Shown here: one piece after another, positions 9,340 to 18,148 of the stretch
Position numbering within the stretch: position 1 is the first letter of the stretch
How the letters are laid out: every line of letters starts with the position of its first letter
Source: Ferranicluibacter rubi
Lineage (GTDB): Bacteria > Pseudomonadota > Alphaproteobacteria > Rhizobiales > Rhizobiaceae
DNA: 64,000 nt
Direction of reading: 5' to 3'
NCBI RefSeq assembly: GCF_011603255.1
Contig: NZ_JAANCM010000010.1
Coordinates: 62,001 to 126,000, forward strand
Translations under genes and position numbers: made by a program
Notes under the pieces: model-generated
Seen by the model: only the letters and a program-made list of their open reading frames with translations
Database searches by the model: none
What the model was told of the DNA's origin: nothing

Positions 9340-10266
9340 ATGAACAGGAAATCGACCGGAGACCGCAGCGACATCTACACCCGGATTACCGACCGGATCG
9401 TTGCCGCTCTCGAGCAGGGCGTTCGCCCGTGGATGAAGCCGTGGAGTGTGGCGAATACGCAGGGGCGCATTTCCCGGCCGCTCCGGCACAATGGCCTGCC
9501 TTATTCGGGCATGAACGTGTTGCTCTTGTGGTCGGAAGGGATAGCGCGAGGATTCTCCTCGCCGATGTGGATGACGTTCAAGCAGGCGCTCGAACTTGGC
9601 GCCGCGGTGCGCAAGGGGGAGACCGGCTCGACGGTGGTCTTCGCCAGCCGGTTCATCAAGTCCGAGAGCGATGGCCAAGGCAATGAGGTCGATCGTGAAA
9701 TTCCCTTTCTCAAAGCGTACTCGGTGTTCAACATCGAACAAATCGATGGACTTCCCGATCGCTATTATGAGCAACCGTTGGCCGTTCTCGATCCGGTGGA
9801 GCGCATCGACCAAGCCGACCGTTTCTTCCGCAACACGGGTGCCCTGATCAGGCACGGCGGCAGCCAGGCCTACTATTCGCCGGTTACGGACCACATCCAG
9901 ATGCCGCCGCTCGAGACGTTTCGCGATGCGGCCGGCTACGTGGCAACGCTCAGCCATGAAGCCACGCATTGGACGGCACACCCTGCCCGTGTCGGCCGCG
10001 ATCTCAGCCGTTACGCCAAGGACATGAGTGAACGTGCGCGCGAAGAGCTGATTGCCGAACTTGGCAGTTGCTTCCTCTGCGCCGATCTTGGCATCGTCCC
10101 GGAACTGGAGCCGCGGCCGGATCACGCTTCTTATCTTCAGTCCTGGCTGCGCGTCCTGTCAGACGACCGGCGCGCGATCTTCCAGGCGGCGGCGCATGCG
10201 CAGCGCGCTGTGAGTTTTCTTCATGATCTGCAAGGGGCAGCAGAGACTGGGACCAAGGCGGCTTGA
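9340..10266 (+). CDS. ardC: ArdC-like antirestriction / zinc metalloprotease-domain protein
   Basis: The start at 9340 follows AAAAGGAGAAATCAAA. Length 308 aa matches the ArdC family (about 300 aa). An N-terminal ssDNA-binding-type domain (residues about 1-130, RPWMKPW, RHNGLPYSGMNVLLLW) is followed by a metallopeptidase-like domain with the zinc motif HEATH (about residue 206) and a downstream acidic helix (AREELIAELG) that could give the third ligand. ArdC proteins protect incoming conjugative DNA from host restriction. The gene's place in the establishment region next to the methylase-helicase agrees with this. The gene symbol follows the family, not direct evidence. Confidence 0.85.
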   Translation: MNRKSTGDRSDIYTRITDRIVAALEQGVRPWMKPWSVANTQGRISRPLRHNGLPYSGMNVLLLWSEGIARGFSSPMWMTFKQALELGAAVRKGETGSTVVFASRFIKSESDGQGNEVDREIPFLKAYSVFNIEQIDGLPDRYYEQPLAVLDPVERIDQADRFFRNTGALIRHGGSQAYYSPVTDHIQMPPLETFRDAAGYVATLSHEATHWTAHPARVGRDLSRYAKDMSERAREELIAELGSCFLCADLGIVPELEPRPDHASYLQSWLRVLSDDRRAIFQAAAHAQRAVSFLHDLQGAAETGTKAA

Positions 10267-10280
10267 AGCCAACCGGACGA

Positions 10281-10457
10281 TCAGTGACGGTTGTCGTCCA
10301 CACCGGCGGTCGTCGCCTCGACCGGGCCTCGTTCGACGTGGTGGTCATCGTTCAGCGTAAGATCCAGCTTTCCCCAGATCGAGGGCTTGTTGGTATCGGA
10401 CGCGAGTTTACGGGATGGCTTTCGTTCAACAATGAACGGCTTTGTCTGCTGACGCAT
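10281..10457 (-). CDS. Small conserved hypothetical protein, 58 aa
   Basis: Minus-strand frame beginning MRQQTKPFIVERKPSRK with a strong Shine-Dalgarno (GGAGGA at 10461-10466) four bases before the ATG. The frame extends further upstream, but the ribosome binding site decides this start. The N-terminus is basic, followed by SIWGKLDL and an acidic/histidine patch. No domain is recognised. It is convergent with the ardC-like gene. Support comes from the ribosome binding site and protein-like composition; function unknown. Confidence 0.55.
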   Translation of the reverse strand: MRQQTKPFIVERKPSRKLASDTNKPSIWGKLDLTLNDDHHVERGPVEATTAGVDDNRH

Positions 10458-10648
10458 GGATCCTCCGGGCGACGATTCGCTGACGAACGATAGCGCGCGG
10501 TTTCTTCCGTGCAACCGGCACTTTTCGTGAGACGGGTTTTCACTGGGGTTGGGCTACAATCGACAGATTGTCCAAGGCGGTTATTCCAAAATTGCCACTC
10601 TCGAAGCGGCTGAGTGTCGCGACCGCCATAGCAATATTCCTCTACCGC

Positions 10649-11270
10649 CTGTTTCCGGCGCTCCATGTGCGGGCTCGATGGGGCATGTCTGATCGGAGAG
10701 CGGCTGCGCCTCGATCGTCTTCCCGCAACGGCCGTCCGCAACTTTCTTCCCCTGCGAACTGCGTTCGCATTCCTCGCGCGACAACGAAGTTTCTCCCGGC
10801 CGCCCTCCATTGCATTGCGGCCCTGTGCCACCCCATCGCGTGATACGCGACGGGGACCCCGGCGGGTGCGGTCCGATCGTCCCCGGTCTTTGCGACTGCC
10901 ATCGAGGCCGCAATGGCGCGGCCCGAACAAGCAAAGGAACACCACCATGGCGACCATCGGCACCTTCACCTCCACCGAGACCGGCTTCACAGGCTCGATC
11001 CGCACCCTCGCCCTCAACGTCAAGGCCCGCATCGCCCGCGTCGAGAACCCCTCCGACAAGGGCCCGCAGTTCCGCATCTAGGCAGGCGCCGTCGAACTGG
11101 GCGCCGCCTGGCAGAAGCGCTCCGAGAACGACCGCGACTACCTCTCGGTCAAGCTGGACGACCCGAGCTTCCCGGCGCCGATCTACGCAACCCTCACCGA
11201 AGTCGAAGGCGAGGATGGCTACCAGCTGATCTGGTCCCGCCAGAACCGCGACTGAGACATCGAGGCTCCG
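10649..11270 (+). repeat. Left copy of about 620-bp direct repeat (DUF736 unit)
   Basis: Nearly identical to 12537-13160, offset 1,889 bp. It contains the roughly 300-bp leader and the DUF736 gene. Differences seen include a 1-bp indel near 10656, TCTTCC versus TTTTTCC in the leader, the TAG/TAC change at 11079-11081, and CAGAAG versus CGGAAG further on. Homology stops just after GAGGCTCCGC. Confidence 0.85.
10947..11255 (+). pseudogene. DUF736 gene copy 1, interrupted by an amber codon
   Basis: Starts ATGGCGACCATCGGC after AAAGGAACACCACC. The sequence matches the intact copy at 12836-13144 but codon 45 is TAG (11079-11081) where the intact copy has TAC. The remaining 57 codons stay open to the original stop at 11253-11255. 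As read, only a 44-residue fragment would be made unless the amber is suppressed. DUF736 proteins are small (about 100 aa), common on rhizobial plasmids, function unknown. Confidence 0.85.
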
Positions 11271-11292
11271 CCCGCCGGGCAGGGCCTCTTTC
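11256..11292 (+). terminator. Possible terminator after DUF736 copy 1
   Basis: GAGGC (11261) and GCCTC (about 11285) can pair around a GC-rich core and are followed by TTT. The T-run is short, so this is a weak candidate. Confidence 0.35.
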
Positions 11293-11325
11293 CATCCCTC
11301 CAGCTCATTCCCATCCCACTATCGG

Positions 11326-12450
11326 ATGAAAATGGATGGAACAATGGATGCTGCTATGCCATACCGTTTCGGATGGAAACGGATGGAACATTGGATGCCG
11401 GCTCTCGATCTTTCGACCTTGCGGATAACGCCGGAGATCCTGTCGCTCATCGCGGAGATTGACGAGTTCAAGGGCGCATGGCGTGCCCTTGGCCGCATTG
11501 CGCCCGACCGCCTGTCGAGCCTGCGCCGGGTTGCCACGATTGAGAGCATCGGATCGTCGACCCGCATCGAGGGCGCCAAGCTGAGTGACCGCGAGGTCGA
11601 ACGGCTGCTCGTAAACCTGCGGATCGGCTCTTTCTCCAGTCGCGACGAACAGGAAGTCGCAGGCTATGCCGAGGTGATGGAGACGATCTTCTCGGCCTTC
11701 GACGCCATTCCTCTCAACGAAAACCACATCCGCCAGCTTCATCGGGATCTGCTCGGGCATTCGACCAAGGATGAGCGACATCGTGGGGACTGGAAGACGC
11801 TTTCCAACAATGTCGAGGCGTTCGACGAGAACGGTGCGAGCCTTGGCGTCGTCTTCGCAACAGCCTCGCCGTTCGATACGCCCGGCCGCATGGCGGAGCT
11901 AGTGGCCTGGCAGCAGGCCCAGGAGAAGGATGGGACCTTCCACCCCCTGCTGATCGTCGCCGTCTTCGTCGTAGTCTTTCTGGAAATCCATCCGTTTCAG
12001 GATGGGAACGGTCGCCTGTCGCGCGCGCTCACCACCCTGCTGCTGCTTCGGGCCGGCTATGCCTACGTGCCCTACAGCTCGCTCGAAAGCATTGTCGAGC
12101 AGAACAAGGAGGCCTATTATCTGGCACTTCGCCGCACGCAAGGCACGATCCGCACGGATCGGCAGGACTGGAATCCCTGGGTCGAGTTCTTCCTGCGCAG
12201 CCTGCAGCGTCAGAAGCAGCGCCTCGAGCGGAAGATGGAGCGTGAGCGCATCCTGCTCGGCGATCTGCCGGAGTTGTCAGTGTCGATCCTGGAACTGGCG
12301 CGTGAGCGCGGACGTGTGACCGTGATGGACGCGGCCAAGGCAACGGGCGCAAGCCGCAATACCGTCAAGGATCATCTGCGCGCATTGACCGATGAGGGAC
12401 ACCTGACCCTGCACGGAGCCGGTCGTGGAACCTGGTACGGCCTGACTTGA
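11326..12450 (+). CDS. Fic-family AMPylase-like protein with C-terminal winged helix
   Basis: The 374-residue frame has the Fic active-site loop [12 protein letters not shown] (about residue 223) and an upstream inhibitory-helix motif SSTRIEG (about residue 77), so it looks like a class II, self-inhibited Fic enzyme that would transfer AMP to a protein hydroxyl. A C-terminal segment (about 320-374) resembles a winged helix-turn-helix ([20 protein letters not shown]). Several in-frame ATGs (11326, 11344, 11362, 11383) lie in a repetitive GGATGGAA stretch and no good ribosome binding site decides among them. It lies between the two DUF736 copies. No antitoxin gene is adjacent. Confidence 0.85.
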   Translation: MKMDGTMDAAMPYRFGWKRMEHWMPALDLSTLRITPEILSLIAEIDEFKGAWRALGRIAPDRLSSLRRVATIESIGSSTRIEGAKLSDREVERLLVNLRIGSFSSRDEQEVAGYAEVMETIFSAFDAIPLNENHIRQLHRDLLGHSTKDERHRGDWKTLSNNVEAFDENGASLGVVFATASPFDTPGRMAELVAWQQAQEKDGTFHPLLIVAVFVVVFLEIHPFQDGNGRLSRALTTLLLLRAGYAYVPYSSLESIVEQNKEAYYLALRRTQGTIRTDRQDWNPWVEFFLRSLQRQKQRLERKMERERILLGDLPELSVSILELARERGRVTVMDAAKATGASRNTVKDHLRALTDEGHLTLHGAGRGTWYGLT

Positions 12451-12536
12451 AACCGGTGTGAGAGGAGACGGCCCGCGCACCGGTATCGAAGCAGTCGTCA
12501 ACTGTGCAGGAACGCCGTGCCATCTTCCTTTCCCGT

Positions 12537-13160
12537 CTGTTTCCCAGCGCTCCATCTGCGGGCTCGATGGGGCATGTCTGATCGGAGAGCGGCTGCGCCT
12601 CGATCGTTTTTCCGCAACGGCCGTCCGCAACTTTCTTCCCCTGCGAACTGCGTTCGCATTCCTCGCGCGACAACAAAGTTTCTCCCGGCCGCCCTCCATT
12701 GCATTGCGGCCCTGTGCCACCCCATCGCGTGATACGCGACGGGGACCCCGGCGGGTGCGGTCCGATCGTCCCCGGTCTTTGCGACTGCCATCGAGGCCGC
12801 AATGGCGCGGCCCGAACAAGCAAAGGAACACCACCATGGCGACCATCGGCACCTTCACCTCCACCGAGACCGGCTTCACAGGCTCGATCCGCACCCTCGC
12901 CCTCAACGTCAAGGCCCGCATCGCCCGCGTCGAGAACCCCTCCGACAAGGGCCCGCAGTTCCGCATCTACGCAGGCGCCGTCGAACTGGGCGCCGCCTGG
13001 CGGAAGCGCTCCGAGAACGACCGCGACTACCTCTCGGTCAAGCTGGACGACCCGAGCTTCCCGGCGCCGATCTACGCAACCCTCACCGAAGTCGAAGGCG
13101 AGGATGGCTACCAGCTGATCTGGTCCCGCCAGAACCGCGACTGAGACATCGAGGCTCCGC
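12537..13160 (+). repeat. Right copy of about 620-bp direct repeat (DUF736 unit)
   Basis: Second copy of the repeat at 10649-11270. With its partner it encloses the Fic gene, so recombination between copies would delete a circle of about 1,889 bp and leave one DUF736 gene. Confidence 0.85.
12836..13144 (+). CDS. DUF736 protein, intact copy, 102 aa
   Basis: Starts after AAAGGAACACCACC. The protein begins [20 protein letters not shown] and carries the typical DUF736 strands and conserved [11 protein letters not shown] and GYQLIWSR motifs. Length is normal for the family. The function of DUF736 is unknown; its genes recur in conjugative rhizobial plasmids near tra genes. It is the functional partner of the amber-interrupted copy at 10947. 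Confidence 0.9.
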   Translation: MATIGTFTSTETGFTGSIRTLALNVKARIARVENPSDKGPQFRIYAGAVELGAAWRKRSENDRDYLSVKLDDPSFPAPIYATLTEVEGEDGYQLIWSRQNRD

Positions 13161-13192
13161 TTAGCCGGCGGGGCCTTCTCCCCAGATTGTGA

Positions 13193-13231
13193 AGCCGGAG
13201 ACGGGCGTCGAGCCCGCCTCCGGCTTTTTTT
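13193..13231 (+). terminator. Rho-independent terminator
   Basis: AGCCGGAG (13193-13200) pairs with CTCCGGCT (13218-13225), with an inner GGGC/GCCC extension, followed by TTTTTTT. It would end transcription from the DUF736/Fic unit. Confidence 0.8.
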
Positions 13232-13448
13232 CTTGGCATACGGAAACGGGGGATAGCTGCTCAGATCGGGCGAGGGTGCCGAGACGAAATGACCGCGTCA
13301 AGGACGAGCGGTTCCCCCGATTTTGCCGCTACGCAACAAAATCGGCTCCCCCACTCGCCGCCGCTGGCGGTCGCATCTGCGATCCCTGACCCCGCCATCC
13401 CGTCTCGCCCCGCGAAATCGTCTTTCACACACTCAAGGAGATGAGACG

Positions 13449-13613
13449 ATGACGATCGAACAACACATCGAAGAACTGCGGGCCGAGTTGAAGAACGCAT
13501 GCGACGCTGCGGAGCGCCGCGAGATCCAGACCGAGTTGGACCTGGCTCAAGCCGAGTTGGCAATCATCACGGCGGAGCAGGACGGAAGCGTTGATGCCGA
13601 GCCGCCCTTCTAA
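13449..13613 (+). CDS. Small conserved hypothetical coiled-coil protein, 54 aa
   Basis: The ATG follows AAGGAGATGAGACG. The protein (MTIEQHIEELRAELKNACD...) is almost wholly a charged helix and ends EPPF. Similar short proteins are familiar from rhizobial plasmids near DUF736 genes. No domain or function is known. The strong ribosome binding site and clean heptad-like pattern support it as a real gene. Confidence 0.7.
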   Translation: MTIEQHIEELRAELKNACDAAERREIQTELDLAQAELAIITAEQDGSVDAEPPF

Positions 13614-13903
13614 GGGCGGTACCACTCATCCGAAAGGACGTCGGGGCCAACGAAACGAAGATGCAAGGCGTTAGCTCGTCTCCTTGTCGAGCGAGGCCAT
13701 CGACATCAGGGATATTGCAGTCCGGTCGTCGGGCAGCAACTCATCGCCATCAGAATTTTCCCCGCCCCTTCGCGTCTCCTCGCGCACCAAAACTCAGGTG
13801 TCTATAAGTCCTCCGCTTCGCTGCGGCCGTACCGATGCACCCCTCCTTGTCCCGGCCTGCGGTCAATCCCCGCGATGTCCGCAATCGACAAGGAGAAACC
13901 ACC

Positions 13904-14077
13904 ATGCAACGCCTCGCGCAATTTCTTGCAGCCACCGGACGCCAGCTTCGCACGCTCGGCAAGGTGATCTGTCACTTCTTCCGGAAGGGCAAATTCGGCC
14001 TGAAGCTCGCAGTCAAAATCCCGTTCTTCTTCGAGATCGAGGCTTCGTTCGAGACCGGCTGGAACCGGCGTGAGTGA
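13904..14077 (+). CDS. Small hypothetical basic protein, 57 aa
   Basis: Begins MQRLAQFLAATGRQLRTLG after AAGGAGAAACCACC. The protein is basic and amphipathic with a short hydrophobic patch (KLAVKIPFFFEIEASF). No recognised domain. The start is set by the ribosome binding site; the frame extends upstream without one. Convergent with the WGR gene. Function unknown. Confidence 0.6.
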   Translation: MQRLAQFLAATGRQLRTLGKVICHFFRKGKFGLKLAVKIPFFFEIEASFETGWNRRE

Positions 14078-14143
14078 CGCGCCATCAGGAGAACCTTGTC
14101 GGCGCCTTTCTGTCTGAACCTAAGAGACCGAAAGCGATTGGGG

Positions 14144-14407
14144 TTAGCGTCGCAGATATCGGAGGGTTTGCGGTCGATAGCCGCGAGCGCGTTTTTGTTT
14201 CAAAAGTTCCAGAAACAGTCGAACCGCTTCCTCCTCCCGTTCGAACACATGCTGCTTCTCCTGGCCACGTTTTCCGATCCGTCCCCATCGCCGGGTCAGG
14301 CAGGCCTCGCCAAACATCGTCTGCTCAATCTCCATGGCATAATACCGCGCCATGTTCCTGGCGGGATCTGATCGTTCGACATAGAGCTGATACGGTTGGG
14401 AAATCAT
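14144..14407 (-). CDS. WGR-domain protein, 87 aa
   Basis: The protein from MISQPYQLYVERSDPARN contains the WGR signature RRWGRIGKRGQ followed by a helix (EEEAVRLFLELLKQKRARGY). The WGR domain is a small nucleic-acid-associated fold found alone in many rhizobial proteins and in PARPs. The start at 14407 is chosen to match the domain; in-frame ATGs at 14449, 14479 and 14551 are possible and no site has a strong ribosome binding site. Likely plasmid-encoded with unknown role. Confidence 0.75.
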   Translation of the reverse strand: MISQPYQLYVERSDPARNMARYYAMEIEQTMFGEACLTRRWGRIGKRGQEKQHVFEREEEAVRLFLELLKQKRARGYRPQTLRYLRR

Positions 14408-14664
14408 GCCGATATCATCGCCAAGCCAGTTCGACGCGTCCAACGACATATGTGAATCAAACAATCGCGACCGATTCATTTTCGTGAAGAACGATTTGGG
14501 CGAGGCACCAATGGCGCACGGCTCTAGTCGCGCTGCGACCGGAGCCCGCACGCGGTCTCCGCCCCGTAGGGTGACGATCCTCTCGCAAATAGTCGGCGCT
14601 CAACTTATCCGCTGAACCCCGCCGTTTCCTCCGAGAGGTCGTGCCTCCGGTCATCCCCAAGCAG

Positions 14665-14691
14665 AACGCTTATGTGGGCACATTAAGCGTT
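14665..14691. repeat. Inverted repeat AACGCTTA...TAAGCGTT
   Basis: Eight-base arms at 14665-14672 and 14684-14691 with further pairing (TGT/ACA) inside. A T-rich stretch follows. It may be a weak terminator or an end of a lost element. Confidence 0.35.
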
Positions 14692-14709
14692 TTGCAGATT
14701 TTGAAGCTG

Positions 14710-14850
14710 CTAACCGCCACTTGATGACGACTTTGTCGAACCACGTGCCAGATGCTCAAACGCAAGCCGCGCCTCGTCAAAGTCATAAGCTTGGTCGATG
14801 GCCGGACGGGCCTTTTTCGCGGAATAGATACAACCGCGGTCGCCAGGATC
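14710..14850 (-). pseudogene. Remnant of a zinc-type alcohol dehydrogenase/quinone oxidoreductase C-terminus
   Basis: A minus-strand frame reads KKARPAIDQAYDFDEARLAF then EHLARG, which resembles the last 40 residues of MDR-family dehydrogenases (PVID.VYPFDEA..A..HL..G). Directly after, a different frame reads FDKVVIKW, the usual family ending (GK(V/I)V(I/L)). The two pieces are joined by a frameshift near base 14736. No catalytic or cofactor domain is present upstream. I infer a decayed fragment left by an earlier rearrangement; the match is short. Confidence 0.45.
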
Positions 14851-14923
14851 GATGACGTCTGGCTCAAGCAATATCAGGACGGAGTTTAATTTCCGGAATG
14901 TCGCCTGGGTCAACGAATGCGTT

Positions 14924-15439
14924 CTAGTTGCACCATGGCCGCCGTCCCCCATCCCATCTGCGCGCGAGGTTCTCCTCCACAAGAAGGGCACCGATCGAAC
15001 GACCATTCCTGGTGACAATTCTCAATTTTCGACCGTATCGGTCCTCATCTCTACCATCGGAGACAATCGAAAACTTTCCGCCGTTGAGAAGCGTAAGCAA
15101 CCGACGCTTTGCCGCCTCCCCTTTTGCACGCTCAATCTCGCATCGAGGCGGGCTGAGCTCGGGCGCGTCAATATCGGCAATCCGGATCTTCTTGGCGTGG
15201 AACCAGAACGTATCGCCGTCGACAACGCAGTTCACCCGACGGCTCTTCCCGCAGAAGGAGAACTGTGCCGACAACCTGTCGAGCGGAAGCGGAGAAGCCG
15301 TCGCAGTCGAAGCGGGAATGCCTAGATCGACGCCCGACCTTGCAGATGCCGCCTCGACGACGATTGCGACCAACATCGCCACACCGATATTTTTCACGCC
15401 TTCCCGCCATCCGATCCTCTGTGTCACGTCATTCTCCAC
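14924..15439 (-). CDS. Thermonuclease-like (SNase-fold) exported protein, 171 aa
   Basis: An N-terminal hydrophobic segment (residues about 16-33) suggests export. The SNase motifs are VVDGDTFWF, RIADIDAPEL and DRYGRKLRIV, with calcium-binding aspartates and the catalytic Arg-type positions retained. It starts at 15439, right after the traG stop at 15441, so it is likely co-transcribed with traG. Thermonuclease-like genes follow traG in several rhizobial plasmids; a role in transfer is not shown. Activity is inferred from the family. Confidence 0.8.
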   Translation of the reverse strand: MENDVTQRIGWREGVKNIGVAMLVAIVVEAASARSGVDLGIPASTATASPLPLDRLSAQFSFCGKSRRVNCVVDGDTFWFHAKKIRIADIDAPELSPPRCEIERAKGEAAKRRLLTLLNGGKFSIVSDGRDEDRYGRKLRIVTRNGRSIGALLVEENLARRWDGGRRPWCN

Positions 15440-15440
15440 T

Positions 15441-17381
15441 TCATTTTGTTTTCGTTGGCGGCGTGGTCGCCCCGCGATGGAAGCGGTTCTGACCGACGCA
15501 GCTTTTCATGTCGTCACGGCGAAACCAGATAGCACGGCCGCATCTGAGCGGCGCGTTACCTGCGGTGAAGACGATCTGTTCGTCGGCGCGCATGCGAAGG
15601 ACTTCATGCGGCTGGATCAGCGGCCGGCTCGCCAGCAGCTTTGAGCGCGTTCGGGAGGACCCCTTCAACTGGAAACTGCGGCTCACCTGGTCGATCTCGA
15701 CCGTGGTCATGCCGCAGCGCCGGGAAATGTAATCGGCCGTCTCTGGATCATTGATCGCCGAAAAGCTGATCCAACTGACGCTTTCGAACCATTTGCTCGA
15801 CGCATCGCGGCCGCCATAGGTTTCGCGCATCTGCCCGATCGACTGGAAGATCAGCGTCAGCGTGATACCGTATTTGCGACCGGCGTCCCGCGCGGTCTCG
15901 AGGATTCGCATGTAACCGAGCCGCGCGACCTCATCGAGCAGGAACAGCGCTCGCCCGTTCATGGCTCCATCCCGGTTGTAGATCGCGTTCAGAAATGAGC
16001 CGATGATGACGCGCGCCAACCCCGAATGGGTCTCCAGCGTCTTCAGGTCGATGTTGATGAACACATCGACCGTTCCGCTGGCGATATCTTCGGTCGAAAA
16101 ACTCGATCCCGACACGAGTGCTGCGTAGTTTGGATAAGACAGCCAGTGCGTTTCCTTCACGGCGTTGGCATAGACGCCTGAGAAGGTTTCGGGCGTCATG
16201 TTGACGAAGGCCGCGACGTTTTCCTTCACGAAGTCCGACTTCGAATTGGCGTAGATCTTCTCCAGCCGCTCGCGCAATTTTGGCTCCGGCTCTGCAAGGT
16301 TTTGGCGGACCTGACGCAACGTCTGGTCTTCTTCTTCCGTATGTCCGGAAAGGCAGACATCGGCGATCATCGCGGTGAGCAACTGCAGGCCTGATGCCCG
16401 AAAGAAGTCGTCGCGCACGCCGGTTGCCCGGCCGCTGTCGCTCATGATCCAGGACGCGACAGCGGCGATATCTTCCTCCTTGGTGCCACCGTGCCGGCCG
16501 ATCCAGTCAAGCACATTCAGCCCCGTTCCAGGAACTTTGGGATCGAGGATATGGACATCCCGTCCGGCCTTGCCGCGATGATCCGCGACCATCGGTGCGA
16601 CCTCGTTCGACGGATCGAGGACGATGAGCGATCCTCCCCATTTGAGCGCGGTCGGGATCGTCACCGACGTCGTCTTGTAACCGCCGGACCCTGCAAAGAT
16701 GATCCCGTGCGACGAGCCGAATGAACCATCGAAGCACAGCAGCGGCGACTTGCCGCCTGTTCCCCAAGTCTCGGGCCGATCAGCGCGAAACGACACGGCA
16801 GCCGTGCTGTCCCGATCGACACGGTAGCGCTCGCCGATGACGATACCGCCCGCGTTGGAAAACAGCTTTGCGGCATCGGTCAGTTTCATCCAGTCGGCCT
16901 CGCCGTGCATGGCGCGTTTGCCCCGAATACGCTTTGGCTCGGACCGTACAAAGGCGGCGTTGCCGATGGCACCGACACGCAACGCGAAGCAGCCAACGAT
17001 CAGCGCGGCGGCCGCGCCGACCATCGCGGCGGGGTCGAGGTAGGTGATAACGGATTTGCCCGATGGCAGGTTTCCAGCGAAAGCCGCAAGGCGAGTTCCC
17101 TCACGCAGCGCGGCTATCAGCATCACCACGACACAGCCGGCCACGACGCCCCATCCGGCGAAACGGATGTTCATCGATCCGGCTGAGGCAAACAGAAACA
17201 CCGCGCCAATGGCCGCAGCGGCGACGTACGGCGCTGCGATGCCGGCCCGCCCAAGGGTGAGCCTTGCTGCCTCCGTCTTGCCGAAGCCACCAAGCCAGGT
17301 CTCCATCCCGGTAAAGGTCAGGGTGATGACGAGCATCAACACGACCGGCATGATGACCAGTATGATCCTATTGCCCGTCAT
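15441..17381 (-). CDS. traG: TraG, type IV coupling protein (VirD4 family)
   Basis: The 646-aa protein begins with several membrane segments (about residues 5-27, 49-67, 72-92, 110-135), followed by a cytoplasmic ATPase with Walker [10 protein letters not shown] (about residue 230) and Walker [13 protein letters not shown] (about 478). This is the coupling protein that brings the relaxosome to the Trb channel. Its 5' end overlaps traD by 14 bp. Length and domain order are normal for rhizobial/Ti TraG. Confidence 0.95.
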   Translation of the reverse strand: MTGNRIILVIMPVVLMLVITLTFTGMETWLGGFGKTEAARLTLGRAGIAAPYVAAAAIGAVFLFASAGSMNIRFAGWGVVAGCVVVMLIAALREGTRLAAFAGNLPSGKSVITYLDPAAMVGAAAALIVGCFALRVGAIGNAAFVRSEPKRIRGKRAMHGEADWMKLTDAAKLFSNAGGIVIGERYRVDRDSTAAVSFRADRPETWGTGGKSPLLCFDGSFGSSHGIIFAGSGGYKTTSVTIPTALKWGGSLIVLDPSNEVAPMVADHRGKAGRDVHILDPKVPGTGLNVLDWIGRHGGTKEEDIAAVASWIMSDSGRATGVRDDFFRASGLQLLTAMIADVCLSGHTEEEDQTLRQVRQNLAEPEPKLRERLEKIYANSKSDFVKENVAAFVNMTPETFSGVYANAVKETHWLSYPNYAALVSGSSFSTEDIASGTVDVFINIDLKTLETHSGLARVIIGSFLNAIYNRDGAMNGRALFLLDEVARLGYMRILETARDAGRKYGITLTLIFQSIGQMRETYGGRDASSKWFESVSWISFSAINDPETADYISRRCGMTTVEIDQVSRSFQLKGSSRTRSKLLASRPLIQPHEVLRMRADEQIVFTAGNAPLRCGRAIWFRRDDMKSCVGQNRFHRGATTPPTKTK

Positions 17382-17583
17382 TGCCGAAGGCCTCCGCGCC
17401 GATCGACGTCAGACGTGCCCGCTCGTTGTCATTAGACTTGAGGCGGCGATCAAGGTCGATGAGCGCGCCCAGCAACAGCGCGCGCTTCTCGTAGCGAAGT
17501 CCAGCTTTGACGATCAGACCTCCGAGCGCGATCTTGTCGCGCGTGTCCTTCTTGCGTGCTTCCGATGTGACGTTCCGGCTCAT
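17368..17583 (-). CDS. traD: TraD, conjugal transfer accessory protein, 71 aa
   Basis: Begins [18 protein letters not shown] and matches the short TraD of the rhizobial traCDG operon, with the conserved [20 protein letters not shown] core. The longer open frame upstream runs through traC sequence, so the inner ATG is chosen. It lies 4 bp from the traC stop and overlaps traG. This TraD is unrelated to F-plasmid TraD; it is thought to work with TraC at the relaxosome. Confidence 0.9.
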   Translation of the reverse strand: MSRNVTSEARKKDTRDKIALGGLIVKAGLRYEKRALLLGALIDLDRRLKSNDNERARLTSIGAEAFGNDGQ

Positions 17584-17587
17584 GCGC

Positions 17588-17896
17588 TCAAGCCTCGTTA
17601 CCGCTGCCCTGAGCCGCACCAGCCGAGACCGGTGCCGTTTCCGCAGCAGAGGTGGTGCTTGCGCCTCCCCTCTCCTTCCCGGTCGAACCACTCTTGTCAG
17701 GTCCTCCACCTCCCCGAAATCGTTTTGCTAACTCTTCGAACGCGGCCTGCAGTTCCGTTTCGTCGATTTCAAAATCCCCAAGACCTGCTTTGAGCGCGAT
17801 GCGTCCGATCCGCTCAGCTTCCCGTGTTTCCGCATGCTTCAACTGATCCTGCAGCCTGGCGATTTCTTCGCGGATTTTCGAGGATGGTTTCTTCAT
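17588..17896 (-). CDS. traC: TraC, relaxosome-associated protein, 102 aa
   Basis: Begins [19 protein letters not shown] after AAGGAGACGATCGGAA. The N-terminal half is a charged coiled coil typical of rhizobial TraC; the tail is rich in Gly, Ser, Thr and Ala. First gene of traC-traD-traG, divergent from traA across the oriT region. Probably assists TraA processing at oriT. Confidence 0.85.
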   Translation of the reverse strand: MKKPSSKIREEIARLQDQLKHAETREAERIGRIALKAGLGDFEIDETELQAAFEELAKRFRGGGGPDKSGSTGKERGGASTTSAAETAPVSAGAAQGSGNEA

Positions 17897-17967
17897 TTCC
17901 GATCGTCTCCTTGCCGAGAAAGCGTGGCTTTCGAGGCAACAATCCCAGAGCGGAGTGCGGAAAGCAC

Positions 17968-17984
17968 TACTGTGAATCCTACAA
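17968..17984. promoter_or_regulatory. Candidate quorum operator half-site in the traC-traA gap
   Basis: TACTGTGAATCCTACAA shares GAATCCTACA with the palindrome upstream of traI (36940-36953). It lies about 70 bp upstream of traC in the divergent promoter region. The left half is degenerate. Assignment to TraR is inference. Confidence 0.35.
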
Positions 17985-18035
17985 TCGCCAAGGGCGATGC
18001 TTTGGTGAATGATCCCAGCCGTTCGCAAGGACGGC

Positions 18036-18075
18036 TTCCAAGGGCGCAATTATACGTCGCTGTCGCGACGCCCTG
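18036..18075. other. oriT: Origin of transfer core (oriT)
   Basis: CCAAGGGCGCAATTATACG (18038-18056) followed by an inverted repeat CGTCGC (18055-18060) / GCGACG (18065-18070). The AAGGGCGCAATTATACGTCGC type is the known oriT core of Ti/rhizobial plasmids (related to RSF1010/pTF1). It lies between divergent traCDG and traA, the expected position. The exact nick site is not assigned. Confidence 0.85.
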
Positions 18076-18148
18076 CTTTCAGTGCCCTGGCGGGGCCGAC
18101 CTTGCGAACAAGCTGTTGATTTCGTTCGCACCTAGAAAGAATTCCGCC

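Noticed and set aside
10500..10700. Possible insertion-sequence ends around the DUF736 repeats
   Set aside because: No inverted termini or transposase were found; the repeats look like simple duplication.
12277..12966. Minus-strand frame shared by both DUF736 repeats (also 10352-11077)
   Set aside because: Conserved only because the DNA repeat is conserved; it runs antisense to DUF736 and lacks a ribosome binding site.
17834..18148. Upstream extension of the traA frame
   Set aside because: It would translate through the traC promoter and oriT; the GTG at 18149 gives the family N-terminus.
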